DNA of 64,000 nt from Janthinobacterium sp. J1-1 (GTDB lineage Bacteria > Pseudomonadota > Gammaproteobacteria > Burkholderiales > Burkholderiaceae_D): the NCBI RefSeq assembly GCF_030944405.1, contig NZ_CP132339.1:3906001-3970000 (forward strand), given 5' to 3'. The notes under the pieces are model-generated. The model had not been told where the DNA came from and searched no databases. It was given only the letters and a program-made list of their open reading frames with translations. The stretch's first letter is position 1. Each line of letters starts with the position of its first letter. Position numbers and translations under genes: made by a program. This document shows, piece after piece, positions 39,361 through 49,575 of this stretch.

Positions 39361-39654
39361 TATCCAGGTGGGGTAGACGATTGTATGCAGATTTCATGCC
39401 GGGTCCGGCCTCTCCACATACGGGCGCCAGCACGGGCAAACGCGGCTGCGCGCCCGTTCGCCGTGCAGCGCCGCGCACCAGCGTGAGGCGGCCGGCGCGC
39501 GGCACGCCCGCTTTTGATACGCCCTGATCGCATAGGGGAAAATCGGGCGTTGGCGATTGACTGCATGGTTTGAATGGAGCCGGTGTTTTGGCGTGAAAGA
39601 GGGCGCCGCAGCGGGTCCGGAACGGCCCTGTGGCGTGGCTTCAAAAACCGCCGA
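39361..39654. other. Non-coding region between the MocR gene and the Nit1C operator
   Basis: About 290 bases with no supported gene. It must hold the regulator's promoter. Weak open frames here have no ribosome site or family resemblance. Confidence 0.6.
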
Positions 39655-39678
39655 TTGACTGGATTTCGATCCAGTCAA
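39655..39678. promoter_or_regulatory. Perfect operator-like palindrome upstream of the Nit1C cluster
   Basis: Arms TTGACTGGAT and ATCCAGTCAA match over 10 of 10 bases around TTCG. It lies 113 bases before the first Nit1C gene. The arm sequence recurs at the start of the divergent MocR gene, which supports its use as that regulator's binding site. Confidence 0.75.
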
Positions 39679-39701
39679 ACAGCGGGTCAGCCGCCCCGCC
39701 A

Positions 39702-39717
39702 TGGCATGGCGCATGCA
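39702..39717 (+). promoter_or_regulatory. Candidate sigma-54 promoter for the Nit1C cluster
   Basis: TGGCATGGCGCATGCA has GG and GC 12 bases apart and matches most of the -24/-12 consensus. It lies between the palindrome and the first gene, about 74 bases before the ATG. The family is linked to nitrogen starvation in Synechocystis, which makes RpoN control plausible; a sigma-70 promoter is equally possible. Confidence 0.35.
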
Positions 39718-39790
39718 TGCAATCCCGGGGCAACGCGACGCCTTTGGTGCCGCGCCAGCGCCCCCTTCAATCAACCTGAGAGAGATCACC

Positions 39791-40273
39791 ATGCCAGCCA
39801 TCGACCACAAGCCACACGCCAAGGGCGACTATTTTGTTGACTACGAAGAGAAGGTCTTCGAAGACGTGAAAGCCCTGCCCGGAGAGAAGGCGCTGGTCAC
39901 CTTTCACACCGTGGCCTTCGAAGGATCGATCGGCTTCGTCAACCTGCTGCAGGCCACGCGCCTGCTGCGCAAGGGCTACGAAACGTCGGTGCTGTTGTAC
40001 GGTCCCGGCGTCACGCTGGGCCTGCAGCGCGGCTTTCCCACCCTGGGCGATGAAGCGTTCCCGGGCCATATGAACCACAACAACCAGCTGGTGAAATTCA
40101 TGGCCGAGGGCGGCAAGGTATATGCCTGCCGTTTCGCGCTGCAGGCGCTGTACGGCCATGGCGAGCCGTCGCTGATCGAGGGCATCCGCGCCATCGCGCC
40201 GCAGGACGTGCTGGACATCAAGCTGCTGCACCTGCGCGCCAACGCGGTCATCATCGACACCTGGACCGTGTAA
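39791..40273 (+). CDS. Nit1C cluster protein, MSMEG_0572/Sll0783 family
   Basis: 160 residues starting [20 protein letters not shown], with GAGAGA upstream. The family belongs to the seven-gene Nit1C set and is named a nitrogen-starvation response protein after Synechocystis Sll0783, whose loss impairs polyhydroxybutyrate build-up. It resembles DsrE-like folds ([20 protein letters not shown]). First gene of the operon, 15 bases before the nitrilase. Biochemical role not established. Confidence 0.88.
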   Translation: MPAIDHKPHAKGDYFVDYEEKVFEDVKALPGEKALVTFHTVAFEGSIGFVNLLQATRLLRKGYETSVLLYGPGVTLGLQRGFPTLGDEAFPGHMNHNNQLVKFMAEGGKVYACRFALQALYGHGEPSLIEGIRAIAPQDVLDIKLLHLRANAVIIDTWTV

Positions 40274-40288
40274 GCGGAGCGGGCGGCC

Positions 40289-41265
<977 letters not shown>

Positions 41266-41269
<4 letters not shown>

Positions 41270-42384
41270 ATACCTTCAATGCCGACCTGCCGGCCCAGCA
41301 GCTGATCACCGAACTGCAGTCGCTGGGCATGCGCCTGGCGGACCCCGGCCAGGGCGCGCCCAGCCGGCGCGGCGGCGCCGGTCCGTCCGACCACAAGGCG
41401 GTGATCGTCGACGGCACCACCGTCATGATCCCGGTGCATACCGGCAGCGCCTTCAATTCGCCCTACCTGGCGGCCGCGCCCGGCGCCGACGGCCGCAGCG
41501 CCATCCTGCGCGACGGCCGCACGGTGGGCATCATCGCGTTTCCGCGCCAGCCGCGCTTTTACAAGATGCAGACGCTCGACGGCGTGCCGTATTCGCATAT
41601 CGCCACGCTGCACGGCAAGGACGTGCTGGCCACCACGGTGCTGCAAAGCTGCATCCGATACGAGAGCCGGCGCAAGTCGTGCCAGTTCTGCTCGATCGGG
41701 CAGTCGCTGGCGGCCGGCCGCACCATCCTGCGCAAGACGCCGGAGCAGCTGGCCGAGGTGGCCCGCGCGGCCGTGCTGCTCGACCAGGTGAAACATATGG
41801 TGATGACCACCGGCACGCCCAACGCCACCGACCGTGGCGCCGCCATCCTGTGCGAGAGTGCGTTCGCCGTCAAGTCGGCGGTGGCCTTGCCGATCCAGGG
41901 CCAGTGCGAGCCACCGGACGACGACGCCTGGTTCGCGCGCATGCGCGACGCCGGCATCGACGCGCTGGGCATGCACCTGGAGGCGGTCACGCCGGCCGTG
42001 CGGGCCCGCATCATGCCGGGCAAGGCCAGCGTGCCGCTCGAGCGCTACTTCGACGCGTTCGCGCGCGCGGTGGAGGTGTTCGGCCGGGGCCAGGTCAGCA
42101 CCTACATCCTGGCCGGCCTGGGCGACACGCCCGAGGCGATCCTGCGCTGCTGCGAGCGGCTGATCGCCGCCGGCGTGTACCCGTTCGTGGTGCCGTTCGT
42201 GCCGATCGCCGGCACCCCGCTGGAAGACCATCCCGCGCCGTCCGCCGCCATGATGCGCGCGCTGCTCGCGCCCTTGGGCGACATGCTGGGCGCGGCCGGC
42301 ATGCATTCGGGCGAGATCAAGGCCGGTTGCGGGCGTTGCGGCGCGTGCTCGTCGCTGTCCACCTTTGAAAGGAAACCATCATGA
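41266..42384 (+). CDS. Nit1C radical SAM protein, MSMEG_0568 family
   Basis: 372 residues. The putative [4Fe-4S] cysteines are C129, C139 and C142 ([16 protein letters not shown]), spaced Cx9Cx2C rather than Cx3Cx2C. The end has a second cysteine cluster, [13 protein letters not shown]-type barrel features follow ([33 protein letters not shown]). The reaction is unknown. It overlaps the nitrilase and the acetyltransferase gene by 4 bases each, so the set is tightly coupled. Confidence 0.93.
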
Positions 42385-42908
42385 GCACGTTCGCCTTGCC
42401 GGAAGCGCCAACGCTGGCGGCGCGTATCAAGCTGGCCACCACGCCCGCCGAACAGGCGGCCGCGCGCGCCTTGCGGCGGCAGGTGTTCTGCCTTGAACAG
42501 GGGCTGTTCGACGGCGACGACACGGACGCCATCGACGGCACGGCCATCACGCTGGTGGCCGTGGATGCCGACCACGCGGTGATCGGCACGGTGCGCATCC
42601 ACCATGCCGGCGACGGTGTGTGGTGGGGCTCGCGCCTGGCCGTGGCCAGGGTGGCGCGGCGCCAGGCGGCGGTCGGCAGCGGCTTGATCAGGCTGGCCGT
42701 GGGCGCCGCCCGGTCGTTCGGCTGCACCACCTTCCTGGCCCACGTGCAGCAGCAGAACGTGGCCATGTTCCGCCAGTTGCACTGGCAGGAACTGGCCGAC
42801 GTGGTGCTGCACGGCCGGGCGCACAGCCTGATGCGGGCCGGCCTGGCGGCGTATGCGCCTATCCACGACGGCGAAACGGGCTTTATCTGCACGCGGGGTG
42901 GCGCATGA
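42381..42908 (+). CDS. Nit1C GNAT-family acetyltransferase, MSMEG_0567/Sll0786 N-terminal type
   Basis: 175 residues with a GNAT core: VIGTVRIHHAG, RLAVARVARRQAAVGSGLI (the acetyl-CoA binding loop) and FLAHVQQQNVAMFRQLHWQE. In some genomes this domain is fused to the AIR synthase-like protein; here that is a separate gene overlapping by 4 bases. Substrate unknown. Confidence 0.9.
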   Translation: MSTFALPEAPTLAARIKLATTPAEQAAARALRRQVFCLEQGLFDGDDTDAIDGTAITLVAVDADHAVIGTVRIHHAGDGVWWGSRLAVARVARRQAAVGSGLIRLAVGAARSFGCTTFLAHVQQQNVAMFRQLHWQELADVVLHGRAHSLMRAGLAAYAPIHDGETGFICTRGGA

Positions 42909-43927
42909 ACGCCGAACTGGCACGGCTGGCGGCCCTGCTGCGGGCGGCGCCCGGCGTCAAGCACAAGCGCGATATCGCCCGCGTGGTGCGCACCCTGGCA
43001 GGTGGCGAGGGCGCGGCCCGGGGCGGTGCCTGGGCGGCGCCGGTGGGCGACGATTGCGCCGCGATTCCCGACGGCGACGGCTACCTGCTGCTGGCGATCG
43101 AAGGCTTCGTCAACGAATTCGTCGCCAGGGAGCCCTGGTTCGCCGGCTACTGCGGCGTGATGGTGAACGTGAGCGACATCTATGCCATGGGTGGCCGGCC
43201 GCTGGCCATCGTCGACGCCCTGTGGAGCCGCGACGGCGACGCCGCCCAGCCGCTGCTCGACGGCCTGGCCTGCGCCGCCGCCGTCTACGACGTGCCTATC
43301 GTCGGTGGCCACAGCAACCGCCGCAGCGACCGCGAACAGTTGTCGGTGGCGATCACGGGCCGGGCCAACCGCCTGCTGACCAGCTTTGACGCCCGCCCCG
43401 GCGAAAACCTGGTAGTGGCCTGTGACCTGCGCGGCCGCTACCAGGAACCCTACGACTACTGGAACGCCAGCCTGGGCGCGCCGGCCGAACGGCTGCGCGC
43501 CGACCTCGAACTGCTGCCGGCGATTGCGGAAGACGGCTTGTGCCGCGCCGCCAAGGACATCAGCATGGCCGGCGTGGTGGGCACCGCGCTGATGCTGCTC
43601 GAGTGTTCCGGCATCGGCGCCACCATCGACCTGGCGGCCATCCCGCGCCCGCCCGGCGTGGCGCTGGAGCGCTGGCTTGCCACCTTCCCCAGCTACGGTT
43701 TTATCCTCAGCGTGGCCGACGCCGACCTGGCGCCGGTGCTGGCGCGCTTTGCCGGCCGCGAGCTGGCATGCGCCGTGATCGGCCGCACCGACAGCGGTCG
43801 CCGGGTCCACCTGCGCCATGGCAGTGCGCCCGGCAGCGCGCTGCTGTGGGACTTTGCCGAAGAAGACCTGACCGGCTGCGCGCCAGCGGCGCTGCGGCCA
43901 TCATCGAAGGAGAAGCACCATGCCTGA
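42905..43927 (+). CDS. Nit1C AIR synthase (PurM)-like protein, Sll0787 family
   Basis: 340 residues with the PurM/HypE/SelD-like fold: VGDDCAAIPDGDGYLL (phosphate/metal loop), VMVNVSDIYAMGGRPLAIVD, VPIVGGHSNRRS and AKDISMAGVVGTALMLLE. Such enzymes use ATP to activate an amide or acid. It overlaps the acetyltransferase by 4 bases and the next gene by 8. Confidence 0.92.
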   Translation: MNAELARLAALLRAAPGVKHKRDIARVVRTLAGGEGAARGGAWAAPVGDDCAAIPDGDGYLLLAIEGFVNEFVAREPWFAGYCGVMVNVSDIYAMGGRPLAIVDALWSRDGDAAQPLLDGLACAAAVYDVPIVGGHSNRRSDREQLSVAITGRANRLLTSFDARPGENLVVACDLRGRYQEPYDYWNASLGAPAERLRADLELLPAIAEDGLCRAAKDISMAGVVGTALMLLECSGIGATIDLAAIPRPPGVALERWLATFPSYGFILSVADADLAPVLARFAGRELACAVIGRTDSGRRVHLRHGSAPGSALLWDFAEEDLTGCAPAALRPSSKEKHHA

Positions 43928-44207
43928 AGTGCGCTTTACCGTGCGCTGGCCCGACGCCAGCGTCAGCGACTGCTATTCGCCGTCCACCGTGATCCACGAC
44001 TTTCTCGCCGCCGGCGCCAGCTACCCGGTGGCCGATTTCATGCAGCGCTGCCGTACCGCGCTGCAGCTGGCCAGCGACCGCGTGCGCCTGAAATACGGCT
44101 ACGCCTGTTCCTCGGCGCTGGACCAGCTCGAGCGCCTGGAGGCGCGCGCCGCGGTCCTGCCACTTGACCCCACCGCCACCGTGACCATCGTCGCGATGCG
44201 GCCATGA
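43920..44207 (+). CDS. Nit1C small protein, MSMEG_0570 family
   Basis: 95 residues beginning [22 protein letters not shown] small conserved member of the cluster with a C-terminal helix ([18 protein letters not shown]). Overlaps its neighbour upstream by 8 bases. The role is not established. Confidence 0.9.
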   Translation: MPEVRFTVRWPDASVSDCYSPSTVIHDFLAAGASYPVADFMQRCRTALQLASDRVRLKYGYACSSALDQLERLEARAAVLPLDPTATVTIVAMRP

Positions 44208-44227
44208 CCCCCAACCGGAGCTTTGCC

Positions 44228-45499
44228 ATGCCACGCGAACCACACCACCAACACGTCGAAGTACTTATCATCGGCGGCGGCCAGGCCGGCCTGTCGCTGA
44301 GCTACCTGCTCAAGCAGCAGGGGCTGTCGCACCTGATCCTGGAAAAGAACCGGCTGGGCCACGCCTGGCGCAGCGAGCGCTGGGACAGCTTCTGCCTGGT
44401 CACGCCCAACTGGCAATGCACGCTGCCCGGCTTTCCCTACCAGGGCGACGATCCCGACGGCTTCATGGTCAAGGACCAGATCGTCGACTATATCGACGCC
44501 TATATCGCCGCGTTTGGGCCGCCGGCGCTTGAAGGCGTGGCGGTGACCGGCGTGCGCCGCGACGCCGCTGGCGGCTGGCTGGTGCAGACCGGCGCCGGCC
44601 CGTATCACGCGGCGCAGGTGGTGATCGCTGTCGGCGGCTATCACACGGCTATCGTGCCGGCCGATGCCGCGCGGCTGCCGGCCGGCGTGCTGCAGCTGCA
44701 TTCGTCCGACTACGTCAACCCCGGTCAACTGCCGCCGGGCGAGGTGCTGGTGGTGGGCACCGGCCAGTCGGGCTGCCAGATCGCCGAGGACCTGCACCTG
44801 GCCGGGCGCCGCGTGCACCTGTGCGTGGGGGACGCCCCGCGCGTGGCGCGCCGCTACCGGGGCCAGGACGTGGTCAAGTGGCTCGACGAGATGGCCTATT
44901 ACGATTTGCCGGTGGACCGGCATCCACTGGGCGCCGGCGTGCGCGACAAGACCAACCACTACGTGACCGGGCGCGACGGCGGGCGCGACATCGACCTGCG
45001 CAAGTTCGCACTGGAAGGCATGCAGTTGTATGGCCGCTACCTGTCGCTGGACAATGGCGTGGCCCGCTTCGGCGACGACCTGGCGCGCAACCTGGACGGC
45101 GCCGACGCCGTGTACCGCAAGATCAACGCCAGCATCGACCAGCATATCGCCGCCCATGCCATCGATGCCCCTTTTGAGGCGCCGTATGCGCCGCTATGGC
45201 AACCCGGGCCGGACGCGCCCGCCACGCTCGACATGGGCACCGTCAGCGCCGTGGTGTGGTGCATCGGTTTTCGCACCGACTTCAGCTGGGTCGACGCGCC
45301 GATCTTCGACCAGCGCGGCTATCCCGGCCATGAACGTGGCGTGACGGCCGAGCCGGGCCTGTATTTCCTCGGTTTGCCGTGGCAATACACCTGGGGCTCG
45401 GGCCGCTTCTCCGGCATCGCCCGCGACGCCGCGCATCTGCTCGAACACATCGTGCGCCGCGCGCAGGCGTCGTCTCAGGTGGAGGCCGCATCGCGCTAG
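44228..45499 (+). CDS. Nit1C FAD-dependent oxidoreductase, MSMEG_0569 family
   Basis: 423 residues. FAD-binding GGGQAG lies near residue 16 and an NAD(P)H-binding GTGQSG near 179, the pattern of flavin monooxygenases. The start at 44228 has GGAG 7 bases upstream; an ATG at 44204 overlapping the previous gene is the alternative. It closes the seven-gene cluster. Presumed to oxidise the product or substrate of the nitrilase pathway. Confidence 0.92.
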   Translation: MPREPHHQHVEVLIIGGGQAGLSLSYLLKQQGLSHLILEKNRLGHAWRSERWDSFCLVTPNWQCTLPGFPYQGDDPDGFMVKDQIVDYIDAYIAAFGPPALEGVAVTGVRRDAAGGWLVQTGAGPYHAAQVVIAVGGYHTAIVPADAARLPAGVLQLHSSDYVNPGQLPPGEVLVVGTGQSGCQIAEDLHLAGRRVHLCVGDAPRVARRYRGQDVVKWLDEMAYYDLPVDRHPLGAGVRDKTNHYVTGRDGGRDIDLRKFALEGMQLYGRYLSLDNGVARFGDDLARNLDGADAVYRKINASIDQHIAAHAIDAPFEAPYAPLWQPGPDAPATLDMGTVSAVVWCIGFRTDFSWVDAPIFDQRGYPGHERGVTAEPGLYFLGLPWQYTWGSGRFSGIARDAAHLLEHIVRRAQASSQVEAASR

Positions 45500-45535
45500 G
45501 CTAGCGCTCCGGCATGACCGGCAGGCGCATTTTTC

Positions 45536-46021
45536 TCAGCGGCCTGGTTTTCCCCGTCTGCGCAAGGCGATGATTTGAACCGTCAGCCCGACCAGCAGCA
45601 TGACAGCCAGGCTGGCCAGCGATCCGAGCAGGAGCGGAGCCTTTGGGTCCGTGACCAGCGGATGGCCGTCCGGCACCCGGCGCAGCGTTTCGCTGACGCT
45701 GGGCACCATCAGCAGGAACACGGTCAGGCTCAGGCAGACCGTTTCGATATAGCTGCTCGCGCGCCCCGCGAAAGGGCGGTACACCATGGCGTAGCCAGTC
45801 AGCAATAGCAGGATGGTGGCGATGGCAATGCCATGGCTGGCGGCTTGGTGCGCGACAAGAAATACCGTGACCGCGCCGATCAGCATCGAGATAAAGTAAG
45901 CAATACCGGCGCCATTGCGCGGCGTGATGCGGCCATGCCGTACCAGCATATACAGGGCCAGCGGTATGGCCGGCAGGCTGCCGAGGGTATGTATCCAGCC
46001 CAGTGGGGAAATTCCGAACAT
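45536..46021 (-). CDS. Small integral membrane protein, unknown
   Basis: 161 residues with about four helices (SLPAIPLALYMLV, GIAYFISMLIGAVTVFLVA, IAIATILLLLTGYAMVY and LASLAVMLLVGLTVQIIAL). The start MFGISPLGW at 46021 follows AAGG. A CCTAC-N6-GTAG dyad 31 bases upstream matches one before the TetR gene, so it is probably a TetR target. Export or stress role is a guess only. Confidence 0.75.
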   Translation of the reverse strand: MFGISPLGWIHTLGSLPAIPLALYMLVRHGRITPRNGAGIAYFISMLIGAVTVFLVAHQAASHGIAIATILLLLTGYAMVYRPFAGRASSYIETVCLSLTVFLLMVPSVSETLRRVPDGHPLVTDPKAPLLLGSLASLAVMLLVGLTVQIIALRRRGKPGR

Positions 46022-46051
46022 GATGGTGCCTTTTATAAGAGAGTGAGCCAA

Positions 46052-46067
46052 CCTACTAGTTGGTAGT
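46052..46067. promoter_or_regulatory. TetR operator-like dyad, site 1
   Basis: CCTACTAGTTGGTAGT has the form CCTAC-N6-GTAG(T). It lies between the TetR stop and the membrane protein start. The same form occurs at site 2. Confidence 0.55.
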
Positions 46068-46094
46068 TTTGAAGTCAAAAAAAACGCCGTGCCA

Positions 46095-46679
46095 TCAGCG
46101 TTTCACGGCCATGCGCTCCAGCAGTGGCTGCATGATGGCGGCAAACATGTCCGCCTCACCGTAGGCGCGGGCGGACAGCATCGCACCGTGCACGGTTGCC
46201 ATGAAGGCCTCCGCTTCGACGCGCGCGGGGTACTGCAGTGAAATGGTGCCTTGCTGCACGCCGCGATCGAGCACCGACGTCACCCAGGCGGACAGAAAGC
46301 GGAAATGCGCCCGCACCGCCAGCGCCACTTCACCCGGCAAGGCGGGCAGTTCGCTGGCCAGCAGGGCGCACACACAGAAGGGCGCGCTTGCATCGCTGAT
46401 GCAGGTACTCCAATATTGTATGTAGGCACGCAACTGGTCGAGCGGATCGGCGATGGCCGATTGCAGGCCCTGGAAGCCTGCTTCGGCTTCCTGGCGATAC
46501 TGCGCCAGCAATGCTGTCACCAGATCGACCTTGGTCGGAAAATGGTGATGGATGCTGGGCTTGCGTATGCCGACCACCTCGGCGATATCGGCATAGCTGA
46601 AGCCGTTATAACCGCCGCCAACGATCAGTTTGCGCGTGCATGCCAGTATCAGGTCGGCAGTATCGGAAAGTTTGTTCAT
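46095..46679 (-). CDS. TetR/AcrR-family repressor
   Basis: 194 residues. HTH about 24-45 reads GFSYADIAEVVGIRKPSIHH, followed by HFPTKVDLV, the TetR signature. The C-terminal ligand/dimer domain has a CVCALLASELPALP block. Two CCTAC-N6-GTAG dyads flank the gene, one just upstream of its start and one before the adjacent membrane protein gene, so autoregulation and control of that neighbour are inferred. Confidence 0.92.
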   Translation of the reverse strand: MNKLSDTADLILACTRKLIVGGGYNGFSYADIAEVVGIRKPSIHHHFPTKVDLVTALLAQYRQEAEAGFQGLQSAIADPLDQLRAYIQYWSTCISDASAPFCVCALLASELPALPGEVALAVRAHFRFLSAWVTSVLDRGVQQGTISLQYPARVEAEAFMATVHGAMLSARAYGEADMFAAIMQPLLERMAVKR

Positions 46680-46688
46680 GTGTGATAG

Positions 46689-46704
46689 CCTACCTTCTAG
46701 TAGG
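46689..46704. promoter_or_regulatory. TetR operator-like dyad, site 2
   Basis: CCTACCTTCTAGTAGG is a CCTAC-N6-GTAGG inverted repeat starting 10 bases upstream of the TetR start codon. Confidence 0.6.
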
Positions 46705-47089
46705 TTTGATGTCAAGCGTTTCTGCACCGCCGTCTGATCATGAGCCTTTTCAATCTCGGCGCCATTGGTGCCGCGAAGGCACCATGCTGAAGCTCTGGGC
46801 GGGACTACCGCCCGGCGTGCGCCTTGCCTGGACTGGGATCGAGCGGCGACTGTCGTCACCATCCACCCGGGGAGCGGGGCATGAGCATCGTCGTCGTCTG
46901 GTCCATGGTCGATAACGACGGAGCCATGCGATGAAGCGTGCCCTAGCCTGCACCAGCAGGGGCTGCGCGCGGGCATGTCGATCACCACCGTGCTGGCGTA
47001 AGGCGGGTATCGGGGGGCGGACGGCCCGCCTTGATATATACTGCGTGCCAAGTAACAATGTTGCATTCTTCCTGCCGGCGCCGCCACCC
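46705..47089. other. Intergenic region, no gene seen
   Basis: About 385 bases between the divergent TetR and GlxA-type genes. The open frames here lack ribosome sites and family resemblance, and I can point to no clear promoter or RNA. Confidence 0.6.
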
Positions 47090-48079
47090 ATGCCCACTTC
47101 CCGTTTGCCACCGCTGGTCCTGTTCGTCGCTTTTCCGCGCATGGGGCTGCTTGACCTGACCGGGCCGCAGACCGTGTTCTGGGCCGCGGCCAAGCGCATG
47201 CCGGAGCGCGGGCTGGTGGCGTACGAACGCCAGACCGTCAGCCTGCATGGCGGCCCGGTCGAAACCGTGGAGGGCGTGATCATCCACACGCTGCCATTTT
47301 CCGCTTTCGCCGGCCGCGCCATCGATACCATCGTGGTGCCGGGCGCGCCCGAGATCGCGCTGGTGCTGGAGGAATCCGCCGAGACGGTGGCGTGGGTGCA
47401 CCAGGCGTCCGCGCTGGCGCGCCGCACGGCCTCGGTGTGCACCGGCGCCTTCGTGCTGGCCCAGGCCGGCCTGCTACAGGGGCGCCGCGTGGCCACGCAC
47501 TGGGCCATGACCGACCTGCTGGAAACGCGCTATCCGGAACTCGATGTCGACCGGGAAGCGATCTTCGTGCGCCAGCCGCCGATCTGGACTTCGGCCGGCG
47601 TCACCGCCGGCATCGACCTGGCGCTGGCGCTGGTGGAAGAAGATTGCGGACGCCATGTCGCGATGGAGGTGGCGCGCGAACTGGTGGTGTTCATGAAGCG
47701 CCCGGCTGGCCAGGCGCAGCACAGCGAGTTGTTGCAGGCGCAAAGCAAGGATGGCGCGGCGTTCGACGACCTGCATGCCTGGCTGTCGGACAATCTGCAC
47801 GATAGCGACATCAGCGTCGATTCGCTGGCCGGACGGGCCAGCATGAGTCCGCGCAATTTTTCGCGCGTGTACAAGGAAAAGACCGGCCATGCGCCGGCCA
47901 AGGCGGTGGAATTGTTCCGCGTCGAGGCGGCGCGGCGCCTGCTGGAACACTCCGAAAACAACCTGGACCAGGTTGCCCGGCAGTGCGGCTTCGGCGATGA
48001 AGCGCGCATGCGCGTCACCTTCATGCGCAACCTGGGCCTCACGCCTTCCGACTACCGCAGGCGGTTCGCGGCGCCCTGA
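47090..48079 (+). CDS. GlxA-family AraC-type regulator with DJ-1/PfpI domain
   Basis: 329 residues. The N-terminal DJ-1/PfpI-like domain (about 8-190) has a nucleophile-elbow Cys117 (ASVCTGAFVLAQAG). The C-terminal AraC HTH (about 225-327) reads SVDSLAGRASMSPRNFSRVY and LDQVARQCGFGDEARMRVTF. Such proteins sense a small molecule and activate a nearby gene set; the minus-strand NmrA/AhpD genes are adjacent but no link is shown. Start at MPTSRLPP. Confidence 0.92.
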   Translation: MPTSRLPPLVLFVAFPRMGLLDLTGPQTVFWAAAKRMPERGLVAYERQTVSLHGGPVETVEGVIIHTLPFSAFAGRAIDTIVVPGAPEIALVLEESAETVAWVHQASALARRTASVCTGAFVLAQAGLLQGRRVATHWAMTDLLETRYPELDVDREAIFVRQPPIWTSAGVTAGIDLALALVEEDCGRHVAMEVARELVVFMKRPAGQAQHSELLQAQSKDGAAFDDLHAWLSDNLHDSDISVDSLAGRASMSPRNFSRVYKEKTGHAPAKAVELFRVEAARRLLEHSENNLDQVARQCGFGDEARMRVTFMRNLGLTPSDYRRRFAAP

Positions 48080-48092
48080 CGGGCCGTCCTCC

Positions 48093-48845
48093 TTATCTGG
48101 CGGCCTGTGCCTGCAGCCAGGTGTCGACCTTGACCGTGCCCAGGCGGGCATCTGCGCCGGGGATCAGGGTGTCGTCCTGCAATTGCGCGCCGAAGTAGGG
48201 CGCCTGCCTGTCGGCGACGACGGTGCGCGTATCCTGCTTGAACGTCAGATAATGCTGGACCAGGTCCGACAGGCGCGTCTTTTCCGGGCCGGCGATTTCC
48301 ACCACGCCGTTGACCGGCTGGCCGAGGGTGTAGTCGGCCATCGCCGCCGCCACGTCGTCCGAGGAAATCGCCTGGATATACGCTGGCGACAGCGCGATCG
48401 TGTCGCCGGCGCCCGCCGAGGCCGCGATGCCGCCCAAAAATTCGAAGAACTGCGTCGAGTGCACGATGGTGTACGGCAGGCCTGACTCGCGGATCAGTTT
48501 TTCCTGCGCGATCTTGCCGCGGAAATAGCCGCTTTCGGCCAGGCGGTCGGTGCCGACCACCGACAGCGCCACATGGTGCTTGACGCCGGCCCTGGCGGCG
48601 GCGCCCAGCAGCTTGCGCCCGGAGGTGGTAAAGAAGTCGAGCACGGCGTCATCGGCGAAGGACGGTGAATTGGCCACGTCCACCACGATGTCGGTGCCGG
48701 CCAGCGCGGCGTCCAGGCCTTCGCCGGTCAGCGTGTTGACACCCGAATTGGGCGAAGCGGCAATCGCTTCGTGGCCGCGCTCGCGCAGGATGCTGACCAG
48801 CTTGCTACCGATCAGGCCGGTGCCGCCGATAATGACGATTTTCAT
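48093..48845 (-). CDS. NmrA-like / atypical SDR NAD(P)-binding protein
   Basis: 250 residues with the N-terminal Rossmann motif GGTGLIG (7-13), then NSGVNTLTGEGLDAAL and GLPYTIVHSTQFFEFLGGI, typical of atypical SDR/NmrA proteins that bind NAD(P) as redox sensors or reductases. It lies 47 bases after an AhpD-like gene on the same strand, so they are probably cotranscribed. Confidence 0.9.
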   Translation of the reverse strand: MKIVIIGGTGLIGSKLVSILRERGHEAIAASPNSGVNTLTGEGLDAALAGTDIVVDVANSPSFADDAVLDFFTTSGRKLLGAAARAGVKHHVALSVVGTDRLAESGYFRGKIAQEKLIRESGLPYTIVHSTQFFEFLGGIAASAGAGDTIALSPAYIQAISSDDVAAAMADYTLGQPVNGVVEIAGPEKTRLSDLVQHYLTFKQDTRTVVADRQAPYFGAQLQDDTLIPGADARLGTVKVDTWLQAQAAR

Positions 48846-48892
48846 GATGTGCTTTCGTGTGGTGGATGGGGATGGGGGTGGACCGGTGAAAC

Positions 48893-49372
48893 TCAGGCCA
48901 GGTTGGCCTTGTCGAGGCCGAAGGCTTTGTCGTAGGAACCGGGCACCACCTTGAAGGCGATGTTGACGCGGTTCCACGCGTTGATCGTCATGATCTCGAA
49001 CGTCAGGTCGGACACTTCTTTCTCCGACAGCTGGGTGCGGACACGTTCGTACAGCTCGTCCGGCACGCCCAGCGGCGCCAAGGTGGTCAGCGCCTCGGTC
49101 CAGGCCAGCGCCGCCCGTTCACGCGGGATGAACAGGGTCGATTCGCGCCAGGCGGCCAGGTGATGCAGGCGCAACGGGCGTTCGCCGTGGATGGTGGCCT
49201 GCTTGATGTGCATGTCCACGCAGAAGCCGCAGCCGTTGATCTGCGAGGCGCGGATCGCCACCAGGTCGAGGATGCCGGCCTCGATCGCGCCGTCATGGAT
49301 CAGGCCGTTGAATTCGACCAGTTTCTTGAACAGGGCAGGGGATTGTTGCATGTAGTCGAGGCGCATGGTCAT
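48893..49372 (-). CDS. Carboxymuconolactone decarboxylase / AhpD-like protein
   Basis: 159 residues. The core AIRASQINGCGFCVDMHIKQ near 42-61 has the AhpD CxxC and following His, a thiol-disulfide peroxidase-reductase signature. GGAG lies 8 bases upstream of the ATG at 49372. With the NmrA-like gene downstream it looks like a small redox operon, with the LysR gene upstream as candidate regulator. Confidence 0.92.
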   Translation of the reverse strand: MTMRLDYMQQSPALFKKLVEFNGLIHDGAIEAGILDLVAIRASQINGCGFCVDMHIKQATIHGERPLRLHHLAAWRESTLFIPRERAALAWTEALTTLAPLGVPDELYERVRTQLSEKEVSDLTFEIMTINAWNRVNIAFKVVPGSYDKAFGLDKANLA

Positions 49373-49575
49373 GGTAGTTCTCCGTCAGTCGGGCGGGGCC
49401 CGTCCCCAGTACGGCTGGGTCCGATTGCGAATATCGCGTCACGCAAAACAGTGTAGGAGCTGTGCCTCACCGGCGGTAGACCTGCGCCGGGACGCAGCAT
49501 GGTGCCTCACATGCACCAATCAGCGCGTCAGGCGTACCCCGGCCAGCACCAGGATCAAGGCCGGCGCCAGCCTGC

